Below are positions 1 through 24,728 of a stretch of 64,000 bases of DNA, one piece after another. A program made the position numbers and the translations under genes. Source of the DNA: Hypomesus transpacificus (Eukaryota; Chordata; Actinopteri; Osmeriformes; Osmeridae); the NCBI RefSeq assembly GCF_021917145.1, contig NC_061062.1, forward strand, positions 9,415,199-9,479,198. The letters run 5' to 3'. Every line of letters begins with the position of its first letter. Position 1 is the first letter of the stretch. A model generated the notes under the pieces. That model made no database searches and was not told the origin of the DNA. It saw nothing but the letters and a program-made list of their open reading frames with translations.

Positions 1-43
1 TGGGTTGGGATGGGTGATACACTTCGAAGTCTACGCAACACAA

Positions 44-1360
<1,317 letters not shown>

Positions 1361-1697
1361 TTTCAGTGTTCTTGGGCAGAAGCCCAGCCTGGATGTTGGG
1401 CAAAACGCCACACTGAGAGATGATGACACCACCAAGGAGCATGTTCAGCTCATCGTTTTGCGGTTCTGCAGGTGACGAGGAATAATACGAGTCTTGTTGT
1501 CACGGGCTGCGTTAACGGCCAGCTCCAGAATTTCAGCAGTAGGACTACTCGAGCAGGGCAGCGGTGCACCAGCGCCAACTCGCTTGGCATAATTGCCCTT
1601 TCGGAAAAAGTCTGGACACGACCCACGGGGGAACTGGAGACCGGCGCGAGATTACCTGGTTTTGGCCTTTGCCGCCAGTTTAGCCTCTTCCACTCAT
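1361..1697 (-). pseudogene. Histone H2A pseudogene
   Basis: The minus strand is clearly homologous to the intact H2A gene at 44-430, in the same orientation. It still begins with an ATG and MSGRG, but codon 6 (Lys in the intact gene) is TAA. Further damage includes deletions in the segment for the alpha-1/alpha-2 region (near 1545-1560) and near 1458-1468, which shift the frame. The 3' part is still readable as [26 protein letters not shown], then runs past the normal end without a stop at the expected position. It has the same strand and no poly(A) remnant that I can see, so it most likely arose by local tandem duplication rather than retroposition. Confidence 0.93.
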
Positions 1698-2356
1698 AAT
1701 GCCTTTGCTTACTGTAGAGTAGGCTTTACAATGATATTCAAAAGACTGCACAGATACAAATATTCGTGGAGCTCCACCCCATATGGGTGAACAGCGCTCC
1801 GCTCCTCTCAATTGCACTGATTGGTCACAAACCCGATGTGGCGTGATCCAAACAGCGAGCGACAGAAGGCAGTTTCTCCTTTCGGATTTGACGCTCTTGC
1901 ACCCCACCCTCAGGAGGGACCAACTATTTGTCATATTTTTGGGCGCCAATTATAATAATCCATTAGGCTACTGAAAAAAAGCGCGCAGATTTAATGGTTT
2001 TAGATATTTCAGTTAAATGTCTACAATACTTTTTAAAAACGGGCTAGTGGATGACATTGAAAAGTAGGCTACTAGCCTACGCCGAATGTACCATGCCTAA
2101 CTCATAATCCACATAAGAATGTTACCCATCTCTTTACATAGGCTAGCTAGGCTATTGTCACTTAGACACGAGTTAGTCCTAAACTCGTAGACAATCGGCA
2201 AGGGTTTTATGGTAAATCAGCCAAACCGGTTGCTGTCAACGACAGCAGATAGGCTACATTATTTCAAGACAATGCGCCAGCCAAATTCTAATTGACTTAT
2301 GTGTCAACTGTGTGCTGCAAACAAAATGGTGATACGCTTTTTATGGACAGGTGGGT
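1698..2356. other. Spacer between H2A pseudogene and H1, no gene seen
   Basis: No supportable coding region or repeat is seen. The DNA is rich in the short motif TAGGCTA, which recurs throughout the window's intergenic DNA. The portion just upstream of the pseudogene (about 1780-1860) contains ATTGG-type motifs that could be relics of its old promoter. Confidence 0.4.
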
Positions 2357-2372
2357 GGCTCTTAAAAGAGCC
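2357..2372 (-). terminator. Histone mRNA 3' stem-loop (H1)
   Basis: The minus strand reads GGCTCTTTTAAGAGCC, the canonical 6-bp stem and 4-nt loop bound by SLBP. It lies 28 nt after the H1 stop codon. This identifies the H1 gene as replication-dependent, with a non-polyadenylated mRNA cut downstream by the U7 machinery. Confidence 0.95.
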
Positions 2373-2400
2373 TTTTTGTAGTACATGATACTGAAAATGT

Positions 2401-3036
2401 TTACTTCTTCTTGGGGGCTGCCTTCTTTGCCTTAGGCTTGGCTGCTTTAGGCTTTGAAGCTTTGGGCTTGGCTGCCTTGGGCTTAGCCACCTTCTTAGGG
2501 CTCTTAGCTGCTGCCTTCTTGGGTGTTGCGGGCTTCTTGGCTTTTTTGGGACTCTTGGTCGCCTTCTTGGCTGCCGCGGGCTTCTTAGCCTTCTTGGGAG
2601 ACTTCTTTGCGACAGCAGGCTTCTTCGCAACGGCCTTCTTGGGCTTCTTGGCTGTAACAGGCTTCTTTGCGACTGCCTTCTTAGGACTGGCGGGCTTCTT
2701 TGCGGCTTTCTTTGCCTTTGGCTCGGTAGCCTTGTTAATCTTGAAAGACCCAGAGGCGCCGGTTCCCTTGGTCTGAACCAAGGTACCCTTTGTGACAAGG
2801 CTCTTAACTGTAATCTTGACGCGTGAATTGTTCTTCTCTACATCGTATCCACCGGCCGTCAGGGCTTTCTTCAGAGCAGCTAGTGACACACCGCTCCTTT
2901 CCTTGGAAGCGGACACAGCCTTGACGATAAGTTCACCGACGCTGGGTCCGGCTTTCTTCGGCTTGGCGGCTGCCTTCTTCTTGGGTGCCTTTGCCGGGGC
3001 GGCGGTTGCAGCGGGGGCTGGAGCGACTTCTGCCAT
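2401..3036 (-). CDS. Linker histone H1
   Basis: This intronless gene encodes a 211-aa linker histone that binds the nucleosome dyad and compacts chromatin. The N-terminal tail is Ala/Pro/Lys-rich ([16 protein letters not shown]). A winged-helix globular domain follows at about residues 29-100, with recognisable [19 protein letters not shown] and [14 protein letters not shown]. The C-terminal tail of about 110 residues is almost only Lys, Ala and Pro, with repeated AKKP, SPKKA and KPKA blocks typical of CDK-site-bearing somatic H1 tails. Length and composition fit somatic H1. A 3' stem-loop and an upstream H1-box support replication-dependent expression. Long open frames in other phases across the gene are shadows caused by the repetitive Lys/Ala codons. 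Confidence 0.97.
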   Translation of the reverse strand: MAEVAPAPAATAAPAKAPKKKAAAKPKKAGPSVGELIVKAVSASKERSGVSLAALKKALTAGGYDVEKNNSRVKITVKSLVTKGTLVQTKGTGASGSFKINKATEPKAKKAAKKPASPKKAVAKKPVTAKKPKKAVAKKPAVAKKSPKKAKKPAAAKKATKSPKKAKKPATPKKAAAKSPKKVAKPKAAKPKASKPKAAKPKAKKAAPKKK

Positions 3037-3189
3037 GTCTCTATCTCTCGGTAAGCACTAATCACACACGTCTGAATCTATGACTGTAGCTGGGTAAGAG
3101 GCAGTGGGCTGTCCTTAAACACGACATGAGAACTGTGTAGACTCAACCCTGCCGGGTCGGCTGCTCTGTTGCTGCAATGCCCTGACACT

Positions 3190-3196
3190 TGTGTTT
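3190..3196 (-). promoter_or_regulatory. H1 box (AAACACA)
   Basis: The minus strand reads AAACACA about 155 nt upstream of the H1 start codon. This heptamer is the known H1-specific promoter element, normally about 100 nt before the transcription start. The spacing fits. A 7-mer can occur by chance, so confidence is moderate. Confidence 0.6.
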
Positions 3197-3199
3197 TCT

Positions 3200-4660
3200 C
3201 TTTGCGAATAATAGCCTAAAATTCCTATTTTTAATGAAGCTACGATCCAAAAGAAAATTGGAAAAGTGAGTAGCCCTTTTAATGTTCAAAAGAGAGTCGC
3301 GTGGACACCTGAATTATCAAGAGCTCTTTTGTGGCAAGCTCAAAACATCGCCGTTGGTCTCGCGGAGGGAGCAGGGCACATTGGTTTTCCTGTGCCAATT
3401 GTCTACGAAAGTGTCTAAAAGTGCATGCTTTATCGACCAACAAACGTTTTCCAGTGAGCTAAGTTGTTTGGATATATGTTAAGCAACGTTAGAATACCCA
3501 GATTCAGTACCAGTGCCTTTAAAATGGGTCTTCTGTGTGGGATGTAAAACACAGTATTGAAACCGGGGCTCAGGTCGAGTTAGGCTAATAGGCCTAGGCT
3601 TCTCTTTCGCAATTGTGTCAACATTTTTAAACAATGACACATCATTTGGCTACTCTTTGTGGTTGTCACCTTTGGACAATTAATCAGAGTTGCATCACAA
3701 CGCACGATTCGACCAACAGATTTGGAGGTCAACGGCTCCACGTTAGCTGGGCTTATTCGATCGACCTCACTTCCACAGTGATGTTCTTGGTGAGATTGAT
3801 GATGGCATAGCTGTTGTCTGACTATTGTGTTCATTTGTTGCCGGTTTAAATGTGTTTGTCTTTAATAGCCAAAAATGTGCCGGATAGGCCAAGTGTCTTT
3901 TCCAAGGACAGTTTAGGCCTCACCAACGCATGATTGTGTTTAGCCTTCATAGTTCCCTATAAACCTATCTTCTGGATTGGGTGTCGAGTGGTAACATATG
4001 CTAGTTAATATGTAATAATCCTGAAAGGCATAACCTATTTTTATTTAATTAGGCTATTAGTTCACTTCAGGCGCTCAACCAGTTAACACGGATAATTTCG
4101 AGGATCATGTCGTTTAGTTGTAACTTGTTTAACTTCTGTGTACCCATTGGCTCTAATTTGCTTTTCACAATGTATGTTTCGGCATCCCACATTGTTTTGG
4201 GGCCATCTCGTTTTTTATAATTTACCTGCATCTTTTGCTCCTTCTAAGTCGCTTTGGATAAAAGCGTCTCCTAAATGACTTAATGTTTATAATGTAACAA
4301 AAAAGATAAAACGCGAGTGCACCGCTGTAATTCAACCCTGAGCACGAGGAAATATGGGCACGACTAGATGTCATTCATGAATTGAGAACATCCGATTCTG
4401 AGCAGTGCACCTCGAGGCACTGAGACGATTAATAGCGGACTGGGGGAGTCAGGATGGATGGCACACTTTAGGAATCTAGTTTTTGTTTGCCTTGGTCGAG
4501 TGCTTAAGTGAGAACAGAATTTTAGTCGATCGGGAGGGTCAAACGTCAAATGACCTAGCCTAAAATTTCAAGACATTTGTCAACCAGCCGCTATAAGTCT
4601 GTGGAACATGATGTCCTGATGCAAATTTTGAAACATGGATAGCTCCATTACGGGAATGTG
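3200..4660. other. H1-H4 spacer with a SINE-tail fragment
   Basis: No gene is seen in these 1.4 kb. At about 4245-4292 the sequence TCGCTTTGGATAAAAGCGTC followed by TCCTAAATGACTTAATG matches the conserved 3' end shared by fish tRNA-derived SINEs and their partner LINEs elsewhere in the window. The SINE head is absent, so this is a 5'-truncated copy. The rest is unremarkable AT-rich spacer. Confidence 0.55.
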
Positions 4661-4663
4661 GGC

Positions 4664-4679
4664 GGCTCTTAAAAGAGCC
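4664..4679 (-). terminator. Histone mRNA 3' stem-loop (H4)
   Basis: The minus strand carries GGCTCTTTTAAGAGCC, identical to the H1 element, 31 nt after the H4 stop. It marks the gene as replication-dependent. Confidence 0.95.
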
Positions 4680-4710
4680 TTTGGTTTAAGTTGAGAGGTT
4701 GTCAGTATGT

Positions 4711-5160
<450 letters not shown>

Positions 5161-5229
5161 TTAGGTAGGTGGAGCTTTCCTTAAAAAAAAAGAGCCCACT
5201 TTCTTTTGAAAAAAAATAGGCTGTCATTA

Positions 5230-6509
5230 GGGGCCAAGCAGCGAAGCTGCGAGGCACCTATTGTAATTGGTAGTATTATTATTATTAGGGGCCAAGCAGC
5301 GAAGCTGCGAGGCACCTATTGTAATTGGTATTATTATTATTATTATTATTCTTAAGACTGGGTGTCTATGGCAGCCCCTAGAAGCGCTTGGTCGAAAGTT
5401 GTGAAATTTGGTACACTCATTAGGGACAGTCCCCTGGTTCAAGTCACAAAGTTTCATGTCCCATACTTTGGCACTCTAGCGCCACCAACGGGTCAAAGTT
5501 GGAGTTGTGTTTACACACGCAACTTTTGAACCGTATGACCCATTTTCAAAAGTGAGGTACCATTGGACTCCCTGGATCAAGCCGAGTGTAATGCACACCA
5601 TGGCGTCAATTTCCGGTTATATAGATTTTCCGCTATTTCCGGTTTTATCAAAAACCTTTAAAAGCCTACTCCTCCTACAAATTTTGTCAAATGTTATTCA
5701 CAATTACCAGATATGATCTTCAGACCAAGCCTCACAAAAGCTATCGAAGGATATTTGATTTTCAAAACCGTTTGTCCGGTACAGCCAATCAAATTCTGCA
5801 GAAAAGCCGCCAAACAGGAAGTGAAGCCATATCTCAGCAGTTCTTTGAAGCAGTGACACCAAAGTTGGTACGCCTACTCGGAACCTTATTCTAAGGATGT
5901 CCTCCAAAAATGGTGTCATGTGACTAAAAGGGGGCGTGGCCGGAAGCATAAACGTGTTTTGGCTAATAACCGTTGAAGTGTTTAACTTAATAAAGTAATT
6001 TCTTTGTCTGTTGATGTCTTGTGAGATATCAAGCCTGGCCATTGATAACTTTTCATAATAACCGAATTGATGCGGCCGCCATTTTGGATTTCATGGAAAA
6101 GTTTAAAAACCTTTTACACGCCCCAAATGTTGTCCAATGTTTACAAAATTTGGCACAGATGATCTTCAGACCAAGCTTCACAAAGGTGTCGGGATGGATT
6201 TTACATTTTCAAAACCGTTTGTTCGGTAGAGACGATCAAAGGCGGCGGCGAAGCCGCAAAAGACACGTGAGAGCGTAACTCAGCAACCATTTGTGCGATT
6301 GTCACCAAACTTGGGTTCCATTGTTCCCACGAGCAGAGGAGGCCTGCGGTGTTATACCAGAAAAAAACACTGTAAACAATCACTACTTTGGAACGCAAAC
6401 AGATATTTCAACCAAACTTGGCGTGTTGCATGAGTGCAACAGGTTGTTGTGACTTAATTGTTGCGCAAGTGCTATGGAGGCCTTGTCCTGCTCTGGACTG
6501 CTTGGCCCC
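5230..6509. mobile_element. Unclassified 1.3-kb inverted-repeat-bounded repeat
   Basis: The segment starts with GGGGCCAAGCAG (5230-5241) and ends with its exact complement CTGCTTGGCCCC (6498-6509). At the left end a unit of about 44 bp is present twice with a 58-bp period (5229 and 5287), separated by (ATT)n. Each copy contains the hairpin GCAGC-GAA-GCTGC. Two diverged internal repeats of about 180 bp (about 5690-5870 and 6140-6320) share GATCTTCAGACCAAGC and TTTTCAAAACCGTTTG, with a related hairpin GCGGC-GAA-GCCGC in the second. No transposase-like frame is visible, so it would be non-autonomous. The GGGGCCAAGCAGCGAAGCTGCG sequence resembles dispersed fish repeats I have seen, but I cannot name the family. 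Confidence 0.65.
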
Positions 6510-7015
6510 TCCATTGCTGCTTGCAGCTATATTTTCTTCAAATAACCGAACTAGGCTACACGTACAGCCGCAACACACTTAAAATACTACTTCATAGCAA
6601 GAGGTGGCAGACATGGTTTATCGAGAGTGAGATAGATAAAGTTTACAATATAGCGTTACACTGTGTCAATATAATGTAGGCTGTGGGAAGTACTGGTTAT
6701 TTACCAGCATGATCTATCTGAAAATGCATACCAAAACACTTCTTTCACATTCACTATATTTTTTTAATATGCAACAGTATACTTTTGTATAATCATTTGT
6801 GAATCATTTGTCAATCTTTTGTGTAAACATTTTAACAGTTACAGAACACCTTTCAGCTGTTAAAATAAAGTAAGTTACACTTACATTTAACATAAAGACA
6901 GTTTAGGTTACAACTCATTTTGAGTGGATCTACTGATACACAGATGCTCAAGAAAATGCATGAAACTGCAAACGTGTTTTGATATATAATATGATATATA
7001 TACTACACGATAGTG
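6510..7015. other. Intergenic DNA before wdr35 3' end
   Basis: This is AT-rich DNA with no gene or recognisable element. It probably separates the repeat from the wdr35 3' UTR. Confidence 0.4.
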
Positions 7016-7021
7016 TTTATT
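7016..7021 (-). terminator. Candidate wdr35 poly(A) signal
   Basis: The minus strand reads AATAAA about 290 nt after the wdr35 stop codon. It is the nearest perfect hexamer that I see downstream. Short A/T hexamers are common in this AT-rich DNA, so this is tentative. Confidence 0.4.
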
Positions 7022-7307
7022 TTTAATCAGATTTTATGATAAAACAAGAAACAGAGGATACATGTTTGAATAGGCTACATTCAATGAACAAGATAGGTTA
7101 TGCAAGATATCTAAAATGTAAAAAACAGGTTATTTTTATGTGAGAATATAGGACAACATATTTTTAACCTATTGTAAACAAGTTAAATGACAAAATCTAT
7201 ATAGAATCTGGTATCTCGTAAGCCAAATCCTGAAAACGTCTAACAGCAAGGAAACAATATTCTCCATCTTTGAAATGACTTCAGATCTGCACAGAAGCCT
7301 CTGGATG

Positions 7308-19879
<12,572 letters not shown>

Positions 19880-21182
19880 CGCTCGGCTATTAGCTAGCTA
19901 TCTACGTAATGTTGCAGGCAAAGTAGCACGTTAGTTTGTTTTTCAAATGTTTAACCTAGCACGAGAGTACACAAAGCTAACTAGATATCAACCACATTAA
20001 ACAAGGCAACCACCACTTTCCAGCTAGCTACATATCTGTTCCATTGCGAGAACGCATTGGAAGAAAACACAATTAAAAAATGGTTTCCTTAAAGTCTGGA
20101 TTTTATTCTCAAATGTAGATAAGGTTGTTGCTCACTAACACGTTAGCTAATTGCTACCACTAAGGCGTTCCTCGGTATCCAAGGTAACTGTAAACCGGAA
20201 ACTGTAACGGCGGTTTCCTTTAGTCCTTTCTGAAGTTGTGCTTTGGTTGAACGGTTGCAGCAGATATATGATTGTGGTAATGGCTGGGGTTCAAACCTTT
20301 CTTTTCGGTTGTATTCATAACTTATCTTAATTTATCAAGCTAGGAGTAAATACATACATCATTGGCTAAAGGACGTCACTTTTATTAATCCAAGTACATA
20401 AATTCTGGGGCTGCACATGCTGACTCAATCTTTCTGACAGGTGGATAACTGTTTAGTGTGTCAGTCAACAATGCCAGTCTGTTTATCTGTGTTAAGTGCC
20501 CTTATTTGAGTTTCATAGAAATGATTCATTAGTGAACTAAAAGTAAGACAATATACATTGAAATATTTTAAAATATTCATTTTAATGTTGTGCAAATATC
20601 CAATACCCAATACTCCAGTAAACAATTTGATGTGCCCTCTATTTACCCCACAAGCATGAACAATATAAGACAACGTATTGCACATTATTAAACATGTTAT
20701 TGTCTGCTAAATGAATAAATGTAAATGTTATTGATAAAATCAGCTTCAGTCTGAATAGACTTCTATCCCTGGCCATAACAATGCCATTCAGTCATCTGAA
20801 GGCTAAATCACTGTGCAAATATCAACTGTCATCCTCATTTATGGTCATTTGTTTTGCTGGCCCAGTCACAACAACTTAACTTTAAGTTTTAGCAAGAAGA
20901 CATACATTAGCCTTTTTTTATAAATTAGCAGATTTTTGTGACACAAAAAAGACAGTGAAGTGCTCAGAATTGTTTCCTGGTCCCACTTCAGAATCCACCG
21001 CCATCTTCGAATTGTTGAACTTTCCTGGAAATGTCATCAAGTGGACACAAAGTCAAGGAATTCATGTTTGGTCCTTATACAAAAGAAAATGTTGAAATGC
21101 AAACCCTTCAAAGTTAAAGGTTTGTCATACAGTATACTTGGCACTGTATAATAACAATTAAGTACAAATTAAAATAAAACAG
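19880..21182. other. wdr35-matn3 intergenic region
   Basis: This holds the wdr35 promoter and 5' UTR (near 19880-20200) and the matn3 3' flank. Near 20700-20730 the sequence TGTCTGCTAAATGAATAAATG is a SINE-tail fragment. I see no gene here. Confidence 0.5.
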
Positions 21183-21188
21183 TTTATT
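21183..21188 (-). terminator. Candidate matn3 poly(A) signal
   Basis: The minus strand reads AATAAA about 155 nt after the matn3 stop codon. Spacing is plausible, but the motif is short. Confidence 0.4.
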
Positions 21189-21341
21189 TAACAATTGAAT
21201 TATCTTCAAACTTTCCATACTTTTTCTACATTACTTTAAAAGAGGTGCTTCTGCAGCAAGGATTTTAGAATAGAATGTAATTCCAGAATGTATTGACCAG
21301 AATATTTCAAAGGGGAGGGGGGTATGTTTTAAGGATTATTA

Positions 21342-24300
21342 TTAAAGGATATGTTTGCTGTTGAGATCCTGGATGGTAGACTGGACCTTCTTCTGGAATG
21401 CAATCTGGGCTTCACACATGCAGGCATTTTCAGACACCCCACCACCACGCAATTCCTCTGAAAAGAGTAAAATGGATTTGTGTTTGAATTTCCAATCAAA
21501 GGAAAGTACTATACTTGTTAACATTTTAGTATCTTGATTGTGCTAAGTTTTAAGGGAATTAATTGGTCATTAGCTATACAAAACTAAGTGGCAGTCATAT
21601 TTCAGGCCAATTATTCAATCAAGTTTATCATGAAAGGATCAAACTGAAAATTAAAAGTGCATGAATTCAGTTAATCATATAGTTTAGAATAGATTCCCAA
21701 AAAATGGAAAACCCCAATGCAATTTGTGACTGATGCATCAGACCAGGAGAAGCAAGTCAGTCAATTTGCACTGTAGTCCTCTTTTGGATCCAACTTTTCA
21801 TTATTAAAGCTCCTTATGCTCATCGTTTTCAACACTCCTTATTGTGGCTCAGCTATCAATCTTCAGCGCTCCGGTTGAAAAATGAACACTGTCTTATTTA
21901 CACATGTACGCACTGCACAGCTCCACACCTGGGAATACAAAATTAACAAAAGGACCAGTTAACTTAGACAAACATCGAGTCTTCTCGGAGGACATACAGT
22001 GATAGATGTCGATGGTCATGTTCCATTCATGAATATGGTAGGTTTTACTACTGTGAAAACTTGTTGAACAGATTGCTCCTCTTGAGTATTTTTTTTGTAA
22101 AACTAAATGTACACAACACTCATTGTCAATGGGTGTGGTCGGGTGTGAGTCAAAGATTTGGCATCCATTAAAGACAATGAGATGTGGAAACAAGAAATCT
22201 CACCATGTATGAATCATACTTCCATGGCGATGCCTCTTCTTGGGTCAAGGGTGTCTCCAGTAAATATGCCAATGGAGGATCTCAATGCAATGCACCGGGT
22301 TCATGTTAAGTCAACTCATTTCTGAAACCATAGCACCTTCCATTACAAAACCGACCTCTAAATAACACCCATTTAACATTCTTACGTGAGCATGTTTTCT
22401 TGTCGATATTCAACACATAGCCCTCTCGACACTGGCAGTAGTAAGAGTTTTGGTTGTTGATACATATGTGCTGGCAATCATGTCCAAGGGAGCAAGCGTC
22501 CACACCTGCAACTAAAGACTTACATATTACTGGCTTAGTCCATTAGCAATGTGATCATAATATTGTGCAAAAGACTCCATAGCAAATTCCCTGACAAAAA
22601 CGACCTCTAAATAACACCTATTTAACATTCTTACGTGAGCATGTTTTCTTGTCGGTATTCAACACATAGCCCTCTCGACACTGGCAGTAGTAAGAGGTTT
22701 TGTTGTTGATACATATGTGCTGGCAATCATGTCCAAGGGAGCAAGCGTCCACACCTGCAAACAAAGACTCTTAATAAAGCTCCTTACATATTACTGGCTT
22801 AGTCCATCAGCAATGTGATCACAATCTTGCGCAAAGGTTTTAATGATTTGATCATGATTTGATTAATTCTTAATAAAAAAAAATTAGGAGTAAGCAAGAC
22901 TACTACACATAATCACAAGAAGTATTGTTTTAGAAAAACTATTTTACTACACATCTAAAGTTGTCTTAGGGTAACGGTCCTTGAGGGCTGTAGAAATCGT
23001 TCTTCTATATCCCTGAATCTCTCATCACATGAATGTGCATCCTGTCAGCAAGTAATAAAGTGATGTAGCTGTAGCTCACCTTCAGCCCACAAGGAGTCAT
23101 TTTCCCTAGGAGGACTTTCAAATGTGTCTTGAGCGGAAGACGCACCATTGTCTGCATTCATTATGGGTGTTGCTTCTGTTTCCTTACCACACAAGGTCTC
23201 CCTAAACTTGGACGTGAGTTTCTCAATGACCCCATAGGTCTCCACATAGAAGACATGCTCTTCCAGCGGCAGGCTGGCCATGAGACGGAGAGACTGCATG
23301 TCAGCCCTGTCCACACCTACTGCATACATTTCAATTCCTGATGCGCGCGCCAAGGCGGCCACCTCTTCTACCGTATCCTGGGGCCTGCCGTCAGTCACAA
23401 TGATGCCCACCTTGGCGATGCTCTGTGATGTGGGACGGGCCCCAGACTCCTCCGTGAAGACTTGCTCCATGGCCGTTTTGATGGCAAGACCCGTCATGGT
23501 GCCGGTGGACAGGGGATCGATCCGGCTGAGGGCCTGCTTCAAGCTTGACTTGTCCGAGTGCGTCCTGAGTAGGAACTCGATTTCTACTGTACTGGCATAG
23601 TTGACGACAGCCACTCTCGTGGAATCCATGCCAATATCCAGTGTGTCCACCATGTCGGTCAAAAAGATTCTGACCTTCTCAAACTCTGCAGGCCGAACAC
23701 TACGGGAGCTGTCTATGATGAAGACCAAGTCCAGAGGTCTGCTTTTGCAGTGCCTTCCTGACCCTTTAAGTAAAAAGATATTTTATGGTTGTAGGCTTTC
23801 TTTTAGGCTTGGGCATTTACAATTAATACATAAATCAAGTAGCCTACAAGAATAGAAACTATATGTAAGAAAGTAAATGTGTTTCTGGGAAGAGGGCACA
23901 TTTCACCTCAATAAAATCTATGGAGGATAGTTTTAAGAGATGAATTATCTAACTATATTGCCACACATGTACAACAATTGAACATCAGTGTTGATCAGAC
24001 ACTCTTTTAGGCAAATGCATCATGGGCATTGAACACACATATTCTCTGGATATGACTAATAGTTTAAGGGTGAGGACTACTATTCTATGTTCTATGTACT
24101 ACTATGTACTAGCCATTATAGGGTGGAAAGGTCCCCAGGGGTATCAGGACCAGCTGTCAAATTGAAGGGTTTGCTGTTGCTCCCATTTCCTGGTACCACA
24201 TGACAATTGGGTACCCTAAAACTAATAATTATGTCAGTTTATTTTTGTCCCCAAGTAAATAAGGGTGAAAGAGTGGAACAGAATGTATGTCCTACTGACA

Positions 24301-24728
24301 CCTCAAACAAATTGAGACGCATGTAGCTCGTTTAAATCATGTATAAAACCGTTTCTTTCAGCCAAATGAATTTTGATAACAATGTAATAATACCTTAATC
24401 TTGAAAATACATGTTAGAGATGCCAAGGCGCAGTGGCTTTGCGCGTTGATCATCGTGCGCAAAACCCGTGCTTAAGGATGCTCGGTGAATTTAATTAAAA
24501 GAAAAATGCAATTAACCAACCTGTTGAATCAAGAGCATTCTGGAATATCTGCGTTTGTAGTTCAACAGGTCGACGGACACTCTTTTGAATCTGTTGCATC
24601 AGATCAGGGCTGTCAGCGAGGTACTGAGGTTGATATCCATACCGTCGGTTCGTTCCTTTCACCTCCAAACCAAGAATGGACAGGACCCAAACTAGTCCAC
24701 TGATAACGGATGTCGTCTTATAACCCAT
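21342..24728 (-). CDS. matn3: Matrilin-3 (VWA, two EGF, short coiled coil; 415 aa)
   Basis: This is a secreted cartilage matrix adaptor protein. Exons: 24521-24728, 23080-23763, 22635-22754, 22386-22505, 21342-21457; phases close on 416 codons with the stop. Exon 1 encodes a hydrophobic signal peptide ([15 protein letters not shown]). Exon 2 encodes a full von Willebrand A domain with the MIDAS motif DSSRS in [13 protein letters not shown] and TDGRPQD. An acidic linker of about 40 residues ends the exon. Exons 3 and 4 each encode one EGF module with six Cys. Exon 5 encodes the two Cys (ACMC) that cross-link matrilin chains and a short C-terminal helix. Sequence similarity (for example [12 protein letters not shown]-like and [16 protein letters not shown]) and the position next to wdr35 favour matrilin-3 over other matrilins; human MATN3 has four EGF modules. 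Teleosts may have a and b copies, and I cannot say which this is. Confidence 0.93.
22346..22845 (-). repeat. Tandem duplication of a matn3 EGF exon with flanking introns
   Basis: Two blocks of about 240-250 bp (about 22346-22585 and 22597-22845, period 249) match across an EGF exon and both intron flanks. The two 120-bp exons differ at only about three bases. Intron flanks also match (CGACCTCTAAATAACACC on one side, TTACTGGCTTAGTCCAT on the other), apart from a short insertion in the right copy. Both exons are symmetric in phase (1-1), so the duplication adds one in-frame EGF module. Confidence 0.95.

Noticed and set aside
2411-2776. Plus-strand 121-codon frame rich in Leu, Phe, Gly and Ala, opposite H1
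   Set aside because: It is the antisense of the repetitive Lys/Ala codons of the H1 tail. It has no independent support.
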